From the NCBI GenBank assembly GCA_934307065.1, contig CAKRCD010000008.1, forward strand, positions 33,019 to 97,018: a stretch of DNA of 64,000 nucleotides. The letters are read 5' to 3'. The position numbers were made by a program, and so were the translations under genes. The notes under the pieces are model-generated. The model did not search any database. It worked only from the letters and a program-made list of their open reading frames with translations, and was not told the DNA's origin. Positions 16,394 to 26,646 of the stretch are shown here, piece after piece (the first letter of the stretch is position 1; every line of letters starts with the position of its first letter). Origin of the DNA: an uncultured Bariatricus sp. GTDB taxonomy: Bacteria; Bacillota; Clostridia; Lachnospirales; Lachnospiraceae.

Positions 16394-17113
16394 CTACTGT
16401 ACTCCGGTAAGTTCTCTTACCACATAACCTGCAAGTAAAAGTCCTGCTACCGGTGGAACAAAGGATATACTTCCCGGAATGCATCTGCGCATGCCCGGGT
16501 CTTCCCCTGTACTCTTCCCAGACACATCCACCGGCTGTTCTTTGGAATACAGCACTGTTAATTTTTTAATTCCGCGGTTCTTCAGTTCCTTCCGCATGAC
16601 TTTGCAGAGCGGACACACACTGGTTTTGGAAATATCTGTGATTTCAAATAGTTCTGCATGCAGTTTGTTTCCCGTTCCCATGCTGCTGATAAGCGGAATC
16701 CCATACTCAGCCGCCTTTTCAACCAGTGCAAGCTTCGCAGTCACTGTATCGATGGCATCAATGATATAATCCGGCTTTTCTGCCAAAATATCATCCAAAT
16801 TGTCTCTTCCGATAAACCGCTCATAGGTCACAACTTTTGTCTCCGGACAGATATCAGCAATCCGCTGCTTCATTACTTCTGTTTTGTATCTTCCTATGGT
16901 ACTGTGATAAGCAATGGACTGACGGTTGATGTTCGTCATGGAAACCGTATCGTTATCAATTAACACCAGGTTTCCCACACCGCATCTTGCAAGTGCATCG
17001 ATACAGTGTGAACCAACGCCTCCCACTCCAAATACCATCACTTTGGCATTTTTCAACGTTGCTATACCCTCTACTCCCAGCAGTAATTCTGTTCTGGAAA
17101 ACTCATTTACCAT
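16394..17113 (-). CDS. tcdA: tRNA threonylcarbamoyladenosine dehydratase
   Basis: E1-like (ThiF/HesA/MoeB family) enzyme of 239 residues that cyclises t6A37 to ct6A in tRNA. The nucleotide-binding GVGGVGSH lies at 29-36, followed by NINRQ and the DAIDT motif. A CPLC pair near residue 170 is typical of the family. TcdA needs a sulfur or electron system in some bacteria, and a rhodanese-containing gene follows directly. It starts 3 bases after the flavin reductase gene. Confidence 0.93.
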   Translation of the reverse strand: MVNEFSRTELLLGVEGIATLKNAKVMVFGVGGVGSHCIDALARCGVGNLVLIDNDTVSMTNINRQSIAYHSTIGRYKTEVMKQRIADICPETKVVTYERFIGRDNLDDILAEKPDYIIDAIDTVTAKLALVEKAAEYGIPLISSMGTGNKLHAELFEITDISKTSVCPLCKVMRKELKNRGIKKLTVLYSKEQPVDVSGKSTGEDPGMRRCIPGSISFVPPVAGLLLAGYVVRELTGVQ

Positions 17114-17116
17114 GTT

Positions 17117-17716
17117 TTATTTTCCCTGCCTTTTCCTAGTCTTTTTCTCTTTTCCCGGTTTTCGAATACTGTATCCGAAATTTCCAAGCAGTTTACCGAG
17201 ACTGTAGTATTCCCCATGTACATAGCTGATAAGTTCCGTCTTTTCCAGTGCAAATCGGTTCTTTTCATCCAAGTACTTTTCATCTACATGAACAGCCACC
17301 ACTTCCGCTAAAAACATATGATGAGAACCAAGCTCTTCTTTCTTCACTACCTTACATTCAATATTTACCGGACTTTCTTTAATCATCGGTGCTTCTACCA
17401 TCTCGGCTGTTTCCGGTGTCAGATGCATTTCTTTAAATTTATCCACCTCACGCCCCGATTTTACACCACAGTAGTCCGTGGCATAGACCAGGTCTTCTGT
17501 GGTCAGGTTAATGACAAATTCCCCTGTTTCTTCTATCATGTGGTAAGAATGCCTCTCCGGTCTTACAGAAATATAAACCATAGGTGGATTGGTACACACA
17601 GTCCCCGTCCACGCTACGGTAATAATATTTGATTTTCCCTCTTTATCTGCCACGCTAACCATGACTGCCGGCAGAGGATAAAGCATATTTCCCGGTTTCC
17701 AGGTCTGTTTCCCCAT
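17117..17716 (-). CDS. Flavin reductase-like protein (flavoredoxin type)
   Basis: FMN-binding split-barrel protein of 199 residues, with the family segment ITVAWTGTVCTNPPMVYISVRP split around the FMN site and ETGEFVINLT. The C-terminus is strongly basic (KPGKEKKTRKRQGK). Physiological partner unknown; it probably transfers electrons through FMN. It sits 17 bases after the pyrophosphatase gene and 3 bases before tcdA. Confidence 0.88.
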   Translation of the reverse strand: MGKQTWKPGNMLYPLPAVMVSVADKEGKSNIITVAWTGTVCTNPPMVYISVRPERHSYHMIEETGEFVINLTTEDLVYATDYCGVKSGREVDKFKEMHLTPETAEMVEAPMIKESPVNIECKVVKKEELGSHHMFLAEVVAVHVDEKYLDEKNRFALEKTELISYVHGEYYSLGKLLGNFGYSIRKPGKEKKTRKRQGK

Positions 17717-17733
17717 ATTCTTTTCTCCTCTCC

Positions 17734-19383
17734 TTAGTTCTGCTGTAATGCGCTTGCCAGAGTCGGCAACATCTGCTTCTTTCGTGATACTACACCTTTC
17801 AAGTAAATCTTTTCTGTGTCATCCGGTAAATCAAAAGCATCCAATACAAGTTTCTTTGCGCCATTTCCACAACAAAGTAATTCTGTTGATTCTTCTAATA
17901 TGTTTGTCAGCATAATAAATAACATATCCAGTCTCTGTGACTGTCTTGCCGTGTCCAGATATTCTTCCAGTCTTTCCTTAATTGTCTGCATCTCATCCTT
18001 GCTAAGGAAAGTGAGCTGTCCAACGCCAAACATGGTATCCTTAATATTAAATACTTTAAAATCCTGAAAACAGATTTCTTCGGTAGTCTTTCCGCGCAGG
18101 TTGCTTCCTTCCTGGAACATATGTGTTGCATGCTCTTCCACTTCAATTCCTGCAATTTTGGCCATGGCACGGGCTGCCAGTTCATCTGTCTGTGTGCAGG
18201 TTGGCGAACGGAACAAAAGAGTATCTGAAAGAATGGCAGAACATAAAAGTCCTGCAATTTTTGCATCCATTTCCATATGACGTTCCTGATACATCTGGTA
18301 AATAATCGTAGCGGTACATCCCACCGGCTGATTACGGAAATATACCGGTCCTACCGTCTCCAGATTTCCGATTCTGTGATGATCAATGATTTCCAGAATT
18401 TCTGCATCCTCAATTCCGTCTACTGCCTGCGATTTTTCATTGTGATCTACCAGTACAAGCTGGATTTTATGCATGGTCATCAAACGTCGTCTGGAAATAA
18501 ATCCCTCAAAATCTCCCTGTTTATTTAACACCGGGAAATCACGATACTTATTCTTTGACATCACTTCTTTGACATCTTCCACATACTCATTCGGGCGAAA
18601 TACTACCAGTTTGTCTTTCTCTGTCATAAAATAACGAACCGGAATGCTCTGATTAATCAGCCGTGCTACACTGAACACACCATGTCTGGTCTGGATAATC
18701 GTAATTTCCTTCTCCTTTGCCAGCTTTATGATTTCTTCGTCTATGGCTTCTTCCTGGCATATTACCATACAGGAAGCATTGCGCTTTACGGCACACATCT
18801 GCAGCTTACGTTGATTTCCCAGAATAACCAGGTCATCCTGTTCTATGACTTTCTCCATATGCTCTTCATCAGAAGCAGCCACAACTACTTTTCCATTCAG
18901 GAAATAGCTGTGTTCATTTCCCGAAATTAATTTTCCTTCTAAAACTTCCACAATTGTTTTGTACCTGGTTCTTGCCATGGAAAGTGCATGACTGTCATAT
19001 ACATTCATATAAGACTCTGCAATATCCCCACTGGTAATAACACCTTCCAACCGGTTGTTTCTTGTAACAGGCAGAGTTGCAATATTTTCTTCTTTCATAC
19101 GCTCCCATGCACACTTAATGGAAATATGACCACTGACCCCTTCTGTTCTCCGTATATCCAAATCACGTACCTGATGATGTACGTTTTCCAGAAGCTTTGG
19201 TTCTTTCACTCCAAAGTAATCCAATACATATGCAGTCTCACCATTCAGCTCTCCTGCTCTTCTCGGTTCATAATTCAGTCCAGTCAGTTTGGATTTAAAA
19301 TCCGCATAAGCAATGGCAGAACAAACAGAATCCGTATCCGGGTTCTTATGCCCTACCACATATATTTTCTTATTTTCACTCAT
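17734..19383 (-). CDS. Manganese-dependent inorganic pyrophosphatase with CBS and DRTGG domains
   Basis: Family II pyrophosphatase of the DHH superfamily, 549 residues. Metal motifs are GHKNPDTDS (11-19), DHN (313-315) and DHH (334-336). Between them lies a regulatory insert of CBS (about 75-125), DRTGG (135-245) and CBS (250-303) domains. In the well-studied clostridial relative this insert binds adenine nucleotides that inhibit or activate. It is the first gene of the minus-strand run that ends near 12369. Confidence 0.93.
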   Translation of the reverse strand: MSENKKIYVVGHKNPDTDSVCSAIAYADFKSKLTGLNYEPRRAGELNGETAYVLDYFGVKEPKLLENVHHQVRDLDIRRTEGVSGHISIKCAWERMKEENIATLPVTRNNRLEGVITSGDIAESYMNVYDSHALSMARTRYKTIVEVLEGKLISGNEHSYFLNGKVVVAASDEEHMEKVIEQDDLVILGNQRKLQMCAVKRNASCMVICQEEAIDEEIIKLAKEKEITIIQTRHGVFSVARLINQSIPVRYFMTEKDKLVVFRPNEYVEDVKEVMSKNKYRDFPVLNKQGDFEGFISRRRLMTMHKIQLVLVDHNEKSQAVDGIEDAEILEIIDHHRIGNLETVGPVYFRNQPVGCTATIIYQMYQERHMEMDAKIAGLLCSAILSDTLLFRSPTCTQTDELAARAMAKIAGIEVEEHATHMFQEGSNLRGKTTEEICFQDFKVFNIKDTMFGVGQLTFLSKDEMQTIKERLEEYLDTARQSQRLDMLFIMLTNILEESTELLCCGNGAKKLVLDAFDLPDDTEKIYLKGVVSRKKQMLPTLASALQQN

Positions 19384-19570
19384 TATCTATCAACCTCACA
19401 TTTCTTTTTCTATTCTATGTAATATGTGACTGTCTTTTCATTATAAAATATTACCATCTAAGTAGCATACCATTTTTTTCTCAAATCGTCATCTTTTTCT
19501 TTTCCATTTTTCTATTTTTTATGATATACTTAGCCATAGAGATTACAAATATATCACAGAGGTACGTATT

Positions 19571-20257
19571 ATGGAAAATGAAACAGTAATGGAAAACACA
19601 GAAACAATGGCAGATTACGAAGCACACTTTGATGATGCCAACCCGTGGAACTTAATTGCCAAATATCAGGAAGAAGGCACAGTTCTGCATCTTACAATTA
19701 ATGGGATTGTAAATGGCGGTGTAATTGCAATGGTCGAAGGCATTCGCGGATTCATTCCGGCTTCCAGACTTTCTCTTTCTTATATCGAGGATTTAGAATC
19801 TTACCTGTCAAAGGAAATAGATGTGAAAGTCATTGATGTCGACCAGGAGAATAACCGTCTTGTCTTATCCGCAAGAGAGATTTTGAAAGAAAAAGAACGT
19901 GAGGAAAAAAATGCACTCCTTGCTTCCATGACAGTCGGAAGCGTATGGAAAGGTACCGTGGAATCCCTTCAGAGCTACGGTGCATTCATCCGTCTGGAAA
20001 ATGGGCTTTCCGGCCTTGTCCACATCTCGCAGATTAGCACACAGCGAATCAAATCAGCAGACCAGGTGCTGCATGTTGGAGATGAAGTAGATGTAAAAGT
20101 TATCGGAATCAAAGACGGAAAAATCAGTCTCAGCATCAAAGCACTTATGGAAGAAGCAGAGAAAGCCTCTGAAGAACCAGAAGAAAAAATCGAAATTCCG
20201 AAAGCAGAAGCCATCGGAACCAATCTCGGCGATTTATTCAAGAACATTCAGTTGTAA
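19571..20257 (+). CDS. Two-S1-domain RNA-binding protein
   Basis: The protein of 228 residues has two S1 repeats, at about 38-104 (with GGVIAMVEGIRGFIPASRL) and 124-193 (with GSVWKGTVESLQSYGAFIRL). It resembles ribosomal protein S1-like small proteins of Firmicutes, and a role in translation or RNA metabolism is likely. It is a monocistronic plus-strand gene between two minus-strand operons, with a clear terminator. Confidence 0.88.
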   Translation: MENETVMENTETMADYEAHFDDANPWNLIAKYQEEGTVLHLTINGIVNGGVIAMVEGIRGFIPASRLSLSYIEDLESYLSKEIDVKVIDVDQENNRLVLSAREILKEKEREEKNALLASMTVGSVWKGTVESLQSYGAFIRLENGLSGLVHISQISTQRIKSADQVLHVGDEVDVKVIGIKDGKISLSIKALMEEAEKASEEPEEKIEIPKAEAIGTNLGDLFKNIQL

Positions 20258-20283
20258 AACAAACTATTGAACCGCATATTTAT

Positions 20284-20316
20284 GGGTTCCTGTTCTTATG
20301 AGCAGGAACCCTTTTT
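20284..20316 (+). terminator. Terminator of the S1-domain gene
   Basis: GGGTTCCTG (20284-20292) pairs with CAGGAACCC (20303-20311), followed by TTTTT. Confidence 0.85.
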
Positions 20317-20352
20317 CTATGCAGCGATAAGACAAATCCTACTACTGCTTTT

Positions 20353-22263
20353 CTATATTTCGTCCAAATCCTTCATCCACACTTCCACACACGCATCGCT
20401 CGGCATTCGCCAGTCTCCTCTTGGTGAAAGTGCAACCGTTCCAATCTTTGGTCCATCCGGCAGACAGGAACGCTTAAACTGCTGGGAAAAGAATCTTCTG
20501 TAAAAAATACGCAGCCATTTTAATAATGTCTCATCATCATATTTCTCCCAGAATGTCATACGGGCAATCCGGTAAATTTTAGACGGCTCATATCCAAAAC
20601 GAAGCATATAATATAGGAAGAAATCATGCAGTTCATACGGACCAACTAAATCCTCAGTCTTCTGTACAATTTCCCCATCTTCCGGTGGCAGAAGTTCCGG
20701 ACTGACCGGAGTTGCAAGCACATCTTCGAGCACCTTCTGAAGCTCTTCTTTTCCACAAGTATCTGCATAGTATGCAACCAGATGCTTTACCAATGTCTTT
20801 GGCACCGAAGCATTTACTCCATACATGGACATATGGTCTCCATTATAGGTCGCCCATCCCAGTGCAAGCTCTGACATATCGCCTGTACCAATTACCAGTC
20901 CACCTTCCTTATTGGCAATATCCATAAGAACTTGCGTGCGCTCTCTTGCCTGTGCATTTTCGTAAGTCACATCATGAATCCTTTCATCCTGTCCGATATC
21001 ATAGAAATGCTGACGCACCGCCTCACGGATTGGAACCTCCATCAGGGTAGTTCCCAGTTTTTTTGCCATATCACATGCATTCTGATAAGTTCGGTCGGTC
21101 GTACCAAAACATGGCATAGTCACTGCAATAATTTCTTCCCGCTTCTTCCCAATGATATCAAACGCCTTTGCTGTAACAAGCAGGGCAAGGGCAGAATCCA
21201 GACCTCCTGAAATTCCCACAACGGCTGTGTTCGCATTCGTGTGAATCAGACGTTTCTTCAATCCCATGGCCTGAAGCATCAGAATTTCTTCACAACGCTT
21301 CTCACGTTCTTTTGTATTCGATGGCACAAACGGAGTTTCCGAAAACCTCCGGCTTATCATGGTCTGTTCCACACGAAGCTTAAAAGATATCTTCGGCAGA
21401 CTACGTTCTTCCATAGTCTGGAAGGTAGTGTTTTTTCTTCTCTCACTTAAAAGTCTGTGTACATCAATTTCGCTGTAAATCGTCTCATTCTTAAAACGCT
21501 CTGCCTCTTTCAGAATTGTGCCGTTTTCAGCGATAATATTATGACCGCCAAATACTAAATCTGTTGTAGATTCTCCGTCCCCTGCATTTGCATATATATA
21601 ACCTGCGATTAATCTTGCAGACTGTCCACTGATAAGCTTTTTCCGGTAACTGTTCTTGCCAATAGTTTCATCACTGGCAGAACAATTGACAACAATAAGT
21701 GCTCCTTCTCTTGCCGCCTCGATACTTGGCGGAACCGGAGACCACACATCCTCGCAAATTTCCGCAGACACCACCAGCTCATTCATACTGTCTGCCTGAT
21801 AAAGAATCTGCGGACCAAACAGAAGCTCCTGTCCTTCAAATAAGATGTAACGTGCTTTTTTCGGTCCTTGACGGAACTGACGCATTTCATAGAATTCACC
21901 ATAATTGGGCAGAAATGTCTTCGTGGTAAAGCCAAGAATCTGCCCGTCATTCAATGCCGCTGCCACATTGTAAAGCTCTCCTTCTACCGCAAGCGGCATT
22001 CCCACAAACACAAGACTTTCCATCCCTTCTGTCTGCTTTGCAATCTTCAGAATTGCTTTTTTTGCATCCTTCAGCAAAATATCCTGTGTAAATAAATCTC
22101 CGCAAGTATATCCGGTAATACAAAGTTCCGGAAATACAATGATTTTTGCCCCTGCGCTCTCCGTTTCTCTAAGCAGACGGCAAATCTGCTCACAATTATA
22201 CCAGACATCTGCTACCCGGATATCCGGTGTCACTGCTGCGACTTTGATAAATCCATGCTTCAT
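20353..22263 (-). CDS. nadE: Glutamine-dependent NAD+ synthetase
   Basis: Final step of NAD synthesis: amidation of nicotinate adenine dinucleotide using glutamine. The 636 residues join an N-terminal nitrilase-type glutaminase (triad Glu46, Lys115, Cys170 in EICEDVW) to a C-terminal synthetase with the PP-loop GISGGLDSA. I chose ATG 22263, six bases after AGAGGTG; a GTG nine bases earlier overlaps that site. It begins 12 bases after hslO. Confidence 0.96.
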   Translation of the reverse strand: MKHGFIKVAAVTPDIRVADVWYNCEQICRLLRETESAGAKIIVFPELCITGYTCGDLFTQDILLKDAKKAILKIAKQTEGMESLVFVGMPLAVEGELYNVAAALNDGQILGFTTKTFLPNYGEFYEMRQFRQGPKKARYILFEGQELLFGPQILYQADSMNELVVSAEICEDVWSPVPPSIEAAREGALIVVNCSASDETIGKNSYRKKLISGQSARLIAGYIYANAGDGESTTDLVFGGHNIIAENGTILKEAERFKNETIYSEIDVHRLLSERRKNTTFQTMEERSLPKISFKLRVEQTMISRRFSETPFVPSNTKEREKRCEEILMLQAMGLKKRLIHTNANTAVVGISGGLDSALALLVTAKAFDIIGKKREEIIAVTMPCFGTTDRTYQNACDMAKKLGTTLMEVPIREAVRQHFYDIGQDERIHDVTYENAQARERTQVLMDIANKEGGLVIGTGDMSELALGWATYNGDHMSMYGVNASVPKTLVKHLVAYYADTCGKEELQKVLEDVLATPVSPELLPPEDGEIVQKTEDLVGPYELHDFFLYYMLRFGYEPSKIYRIARMTFWEKYDDETLLKWLRIFYRRFFSQQFKRSCLPDGPKIGTVALSPRGDWRMPSDACVEVWMKDLDEI

Positions 22264-22275
22264 TTGATACACCTC

Positions 22276-23154
22276 TTATCTTTTTGCCTGTTTCAAGATT
22301 TCCTTTAATTCCTCTACACTGAATGTATAGGCTGTATTACAGAAATGACATTTGACCTCTACTTCTTTTCCTTCGTCTATCATTTCCTGAATATCCTTCT
22401 TACCAATACTGATAATCGCCTTTTCAATCCGTTCATGGGAACAGTTACACTGAAATGCTGCAGGCAGGGTATCTGTTACTACAACGTCCAGTCCCTCCAG
22501 CACATGTTCCAGCATCTGTTCCGGTGTACAGCCTTCATCCAGCATACTGGTAACAGAAGATATTTTCTTAATATTCTCTTCCAGTTTTGTCAGAACTTCA
22601 TCCGTCACAAACGGCATGACCTGAACGATAAATCCTCCTGCGCAGCGCACTGTATTATCTTTGTTCATCAGCACACCAAGTCCTACTGAAGAAGGAACCT
22701 GTTCACTGTTTGCAAAATAATAAGTCAAGTCTTCGGCGATCTCACTGGTAACTAAAATAGTCTGTCCCACATAAGGCTCTTTTAAACCCATGTCTTTAAT
22801 AATATTTAAAAGTCCGATTCCAATGGCACCGCCCACATCTAGTTTTCCATTCTTTGGCGGTAACATTACATCCGGGTTCTCAACATAACCTTTCACATTT
22901 CCATTGACATCCGCAGTCACGGTCAGCCCGCCAATCGGACCATCTCCTTTAATCTGAATCGTCAGTACATCGGAATCGTTCTTCATCATACTTCCCATCA
23001 TGACACCTGCTGTCAAAAGTCGTCCAAGCGCTGCAGTTGCAACCGGACTTGTATTGTGTCTCTGCCTTGCTTCTTCTACTAAATTCTGCGTTGTTGCCGC
23101 AAATGCTCGAATCTGGCCCTCTCCTGCAGTTGCTCTTACAATATAATCTTTCAT
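22276..23154 (-). CDS. hslO: Redox-regulated chaperone Hsp33
   Basis: Holdase activated by oxidative unfolding. The 292 residues end with the zinc-binding cysteines CNC and CHFC (pattern CxC then CxxC about 30 residues later), the redox switch. I chose the ATG at 23154 (MKDYIVRAT), which aligns with the family start and has GGAGAG nine bases upstream. An in-frame ATG at 23175 overlaps the preceding methyltransferase stop region. It sits between that gene and nadE. Confidence 0.95.
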   Translation of the reverse strand: MKDYIVRATAGEGQIRAFAATTQNLVEEARQRHNTSPVATAALGRLLTAGVMMGSMMKNDSDVLTIQIKGDGPIGGLTVTADVNGNVKGYVENPDVMLPPKNGKLDVGGAIGIGLLNIIKDMGLKEPYVGQTILVTSEIAEDLTYYFANSEQVPSSVGLGVLMNKDNTVRCAGGFIVQVMPFVTDEVLTKLEENIKKISSVTSMLDEGCTPEQMLEHVLEGLDVVVTDTLPAAFQCNCSHERIEKAIISIGKKDIQEMIDEGKEVEVKCHFCNTAYTFSVEELKEILKQAKR

Positions 23155-23175
23155 CTTATTCTCTCTCCAATTCAT

Positions 23176-23928
23176 CTATTTTCCCTGTTCGCGGGCAACC
23201 ATATAAATTCTCTCGCTTGTATCCGTAGGCTGTTCTCTCGTGAAGGCATCATAGGCTGTCACAAATTCCAGACCGGATTTTTTCACAAGCCGAATCATCT
23301 GTTCTAACGTATAAGCTCTTTGCAAATGTACTTCTTCAAACTTACGGTACAAATTTCCCTTTTCCTGTATAAATAAGGTCAACTCATATTCATTCATCTC
23401 TTCATCTTCATAATAATAATTATCCCAGATAAAACTGCATTCATCGCGCTTTTCTGCAATTGTCCGGTCTCCGAGCACCTTCTGGTATTTATACTTCGTA
23501 TTAAAGTCAAAGATAAATATTCCTTTAGGGTCTAGGTAATTATTTACAAGCCGGAATACTTCTTCCAGTTCTTCCTCTTCTGTAATATAATTGACAGAAT
23601 CGCAGACACTGACCACCGCACTTACCGTGCCGTACAATTCAAACTCTCTCATATCCTGCAGCAAATACAGAATATCATGTCCGGACTCATCACGCTTCTC
23701 CATGGCTATTTCCAGCATCTCTCCGGAATTATCTGCGCCAATCATATCATAACCTTTGGCTGCCAGAATTTCTGTCATACTACCTGTCCCACACCCTAGT
23801 TCCAGAACAAGTCCGTTTTTTACTCCATATTCTTCCAACAGTCCCGTCAAATATTCTCCCCATTCTTCATATGGGATATTATCCATGAATGTATCATAGA
23901 CCTGTGCGAAACTTGTATATGCTTCCAA
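23176..23928 (-). CDS. Class I SAM-dependent methyltransferase
   Basis: The 250-residue protein has a SAM-binding motif LVLELGCGTGS near residue 40 and motif II acidic residue in IGADNSGEM. The substrate is unknown. The start is TTG at 23928, seven bases after GGAGAA. It is the first gene of an operon with hslO and nadE; the order methyltransferase-hslO recurs in Clostridia as far as I recall. Confidence 0.87.
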   Translation of the reverse strand: MEAYTSFAQVYDTFMDNIPYEEWGEYLTGLLEEYGVKNGLVLELGCGTGSMTEILAAKGYDMIGADNSGEMLEIAMEKRDESGHDILYLLQDMREFELYGTVSAVVSVCDSVNYITEEEELEEVFRLVNNYLDPKGIFIFDFNTKYKYQKVLGDRTIAEKRDECSFIWDNYYYEDEEMNEYELTLFIQEKGNLYRKFEEVHLQRAYTLEQMIRLVKKSGLEFVTAYDAFTREQPTDTSERIYMVAREQGK

Positions 23929-23948
23929 CTATATTCTCCTTCCGTATT

Positions 23949-23983
23949 AAAAAACTCCTCAGATTGCTTTAAGCAGTCTGAGG
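23949..23983 (-). terminator. Terminator of the cyclic-di-GMP regulator gene
   Basis: CCTCAGA-TGCT (23957-23967) pairs with AGCAGTCTGAGG (23972-23983) with one mismatch. Read on the minus strand the stem is followed by AGTTTTTTAATA. It is 15 bases after the regulator stop. Confidence 0.75.
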
Positions 23984-23997
23984 GGTCCTTCTTCTAT

Positions 23998-26610
23998 TTA
24001 TCCTTCTGAGATCTCGGTCTCTTCATCCCAGACACAACATCTACCCTTATCTTCATGCTTGGCATAATAAAGCGCTCGATCTGCATGCCCCACAAGTTTT
24101 GACGTTACTTTCTCTCCATTTCCGCATAAAATCATTCCGGCGGTACAGCCTACTTTGATTTCTCCCGGAAGTTTCAATGCCTGAAAAGCATCACAAATCT
24201 CATTCCCTTTCTTCTGTGCAAGTGCCTTAGAAGACATTTTTTTCAAAACGATTACAAATTCATCACCGCCATAACGAGAAAGAATATCCCCATCACGGGT
24301 GTGGCTCTTTAAAACTCCGGCAAACATTTGCAACATCTTATCTCCCATTACATGTCCATAAGTATCATTGATTTTTTTCAAATCATCCAAATCAAAAATA
24401 TACATTGCAACCGGATATTCATACTCCTGCAACTGATTTAATGCCGCTTGAAATCCCCTTCGGTTAAGAATTCCTGTCAGGAAATCCTGCGATGCCTCAT
24501 CCCGCAGTCTCTGTTCCCTTTCACGGATGACATTGACTCCCAAAAGTCTTGCCACTCGCTTTCTCAAGCTGAACTCAGTATGTGGTTTGCATGCAAAATC
24601 ATCTGCATCGAGCCGCATGGCCTCTTCTTCCATCCACGCATTCTGTGCAGCCGTTGCCAGTACAGGAATCTTCCATGAAGAATAATTTTCTCCCAAAGCT
24701 TCCAGAATCTTATGCGCACCTTGGTCAGGAATCGTCATGCTTAAGATAACCAGCACTATATTATGAATTCCATCTTCTATATAAGAAAATACTTCTTCTA
24801 CATCGGAAGCTTCTAATATATGGTACTCTTTTCCAAGTGCCCGTCTGACAAGTGTGATATACGATTTTTCTTCGTCAATAAGAATAATACACCGTTTTCC
24901 AACTTTTTCGACAATTGACTTGAGCTCTGCGCCCTGTTCCAGTTCTTTTTCCTGCCGTTTCAGCATTTCTTCAAACTGATTACCAGGCATTGGTTTTGCA
25001 AAAAAATATCCCTGTACGTAATCACAGCCAATTTCTCTGAGACGCTCCAGCTGCTCTCTGGTTTCTACCCCTTCCGCTACAACACTCAAATTCATCCAAC
25101 GTGCCAGTCCTACAATGAAACGCAGGATTCCCTGATCTACCGGCTTTGCTGTTTCGCTTTGGATAAACTTCATATCCAGCTTCAGGACATCCAGCTTCAT
25201 CTGGTTCAGCATATTCAAAGAAGAATAACCACTTCCAAAATCATCCATTTCTATTACAAAGCCAAGTCTGCGCAGTTGATCTACAGTGGCAATAATCTGT
25301 GCCGCATTTTCTGTATATGCGCTCTCAGTAATTTCCAGATGGAGTTGTCTTGGTTCTATTTCATATTTTTCAACCAATTCCAACATCGTATCTGCCAAAT
25401 CTACTTGATAAATATCGGCTCTTGATACATTGACCGACACAGGGTAAATCTTATACCCTTTCTGCTTCCATTCATGAAGAAGCCTGCAGGTTTTCTCCCA
25501 TACATAACGGTCGAGCTGTGTAATAAATCCGTTCTTCTCAAACAACGGAATAAACTCTCCCGGTGAAACAAACCCAAGTTCCGGGTGATTCCAGCGCACC
25601 AGTGCCTCTGCACCGGCAAGCGAATCTTTATCCAGGTTATATTTCGGCTGGAAATACACCACAAACTGTTCTTCTTTCAGTGCATTCTCCATTACTTCTG
25701 TAATCGCCTGTTCCCGCAGCAACTTACTTCTCAAATTTTCATCATAAAATGCAAAACACTTATGATACTGTCCTTTGATCAAATCAGCCGCAAGGAATGC
25801 ACGATCACACATATTTTCAATTGGGACTTCACGATTATTTACTTCATAAATACCCCACTTGATAATCAGATTATTATTTGCATTCGCCAGATTATTGATC
25901 TGGTCGGTCACACCCATATAAAGCTCTTCTGTATATTGCGGCCGTCTCTCACGAAGACAAAAAAATCGGTCTCCGCTTTGTCGTCCGCATATACCCTCAT
26001 CCTTCACAATGTCCATCAAAAGTTTAGCCAGTTCCTGCAGAATATTATCCCCTGCTTTTACTCCAAATGCGTCATTAAATAATTTAAAATTCTCTATATT
26101 TGAGCAAATCACATCATATTCTTTTTCCGGATGCAATTTCAAAAGTTCTTTTGCTTTCTGATAAAAAAATTCCTTGCTATAAAGTCCGGTCAGATGGTCA
26201 TACTGGAACTGATTGACCATCGCTGCCGTTTCTCTCAGCTTAATAATACTGGCAATTCTGTGGAGAATAACCTGTGGCCGGTATGGCTTTGCCACAAAAT
26301 CAGTAGCACCGTGTGCTAAGGCACTCACTTCACTTTCTTCGCCCTCGCTCTGTGTCATAACAATGACAGGAATAATTGCAAGTTCAGGATCTGCCTTCAC
26401 TCTGTCCAAAAATGTATATCCATCCATTACCGGCATAATTACGTCCAGTAGAACCAGGGCAATATCATCCTTGCCGGTCTGTAGAATATCCAATGCCTCC
26501 TGCCCGTTTTCCGCCTGAATAACCGCATATTGTTTTGATAAAATTGCACACAATATTTCGCGATTGATAGGATTGTCTTCCACAACCAATATCGTTTTTT
26601 GTGATATCAT
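23998..26610 (-). CDS. REC-GGDEF*-EAL-REC*-GGDEF cyclic-di-GMP response regulator
   Basis: Five domains in 870 residues, no membrane segment. REC1 (5-125) keeps Glu11, Asp12, the phosphoacceptor Asp56 and Lys108. A degenerate GGDEF (135-290) has QSGDRF at 211-216 instead of GGDEF. The EAL phosphodiesterase (300-550) looks intact, with EAL 335-337, NVSR, ITES, DDFGSGYSS (456-464), KLD, EGVET and QGYFF. REC2 (573-690) lacks the phosphoacceptor, with serine in VILSM, but keeps Lys675. The C-terminal GGDEF (705-865) is intact (YGGDEF 780-785) with an RxxD inhibitory site at 772-775. It could therefore both make and degrade cyclic-di-GMP. An Hpt gene lies 36 bases upstream. Confidence 0.93.
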   Translation of the reverse strand: MISQKTILVVEDNPINREILCAILSKQYAVIQAENGQEALDILQTGKDDIALVLLDVIMPVMDGYTFLDRVKADPELAIIPVIVMTQSEGEESEVSALAHGATDFVAKPYRPQVILHRIASIIKLRETAAMVNQFQYDHLTGLYSKEFFYQKAKELLKLHPEKEYDVICSNIENFKLFNDAFGVKAGDNILQELAKLLMDIVKDEGICGRQSGDRFFCLRERRPQYTEELYMGVTDQINNLANANNNLIIKWGIYEVNNREVPIENMCDRAFLAADLIKGQYHKCFAFYDENLRSKLLREQAITEVMENALKEEQFVVYFQPKYNLDKDSLAGAEALVRWNHPELGFVSPGEFIPLFEKNGFITQLDRYVWEKTCRLLHEWKQKGYKIYPVSVNVSRADIYQVDLADTMLELVEKYEIEPRQLHLEITESAYTENAAQIIATVDQLRRLGFVIEMDDFGSGYSSLNMLNQMKLDVLKLDMKFIQSETAKPVDQGILRFIVGLARWMNLSVVAEGVETREQLERLREIGCDYVQGYFFAKPMPGNQFEEMLKRQEKELEQGAELKSIVEKVGKRCIILIDEEKSYITLVRRALGKEYHILEASDVEEVFSYIEDGIHNIVLVILSMTIPDQGAHKILEALGENYSSWKIPVLATAAQNAWMEEEAMRLDADDFACKPHTEFSLRKRVARLLGVNVIREREQRLRDEASQDFLTGILNRRGFQAALNQLQEYEYPVAMYIFDLDDLKKINDTYGHVMGDKMLQMFAGVLKSHTRDGDILSRYGGDEFVIVLKKMSSKALAQKKGNEICDAFQALKLPGEIKVGCTAGMILCGNGEKVTSKLVGHADRALYYAKHEDKGRCCVWDEETEISEG

Positions 26611-26646
26611 CCAACATTTCTCCTTTGTTCTCTCAAATCCTGGTAC

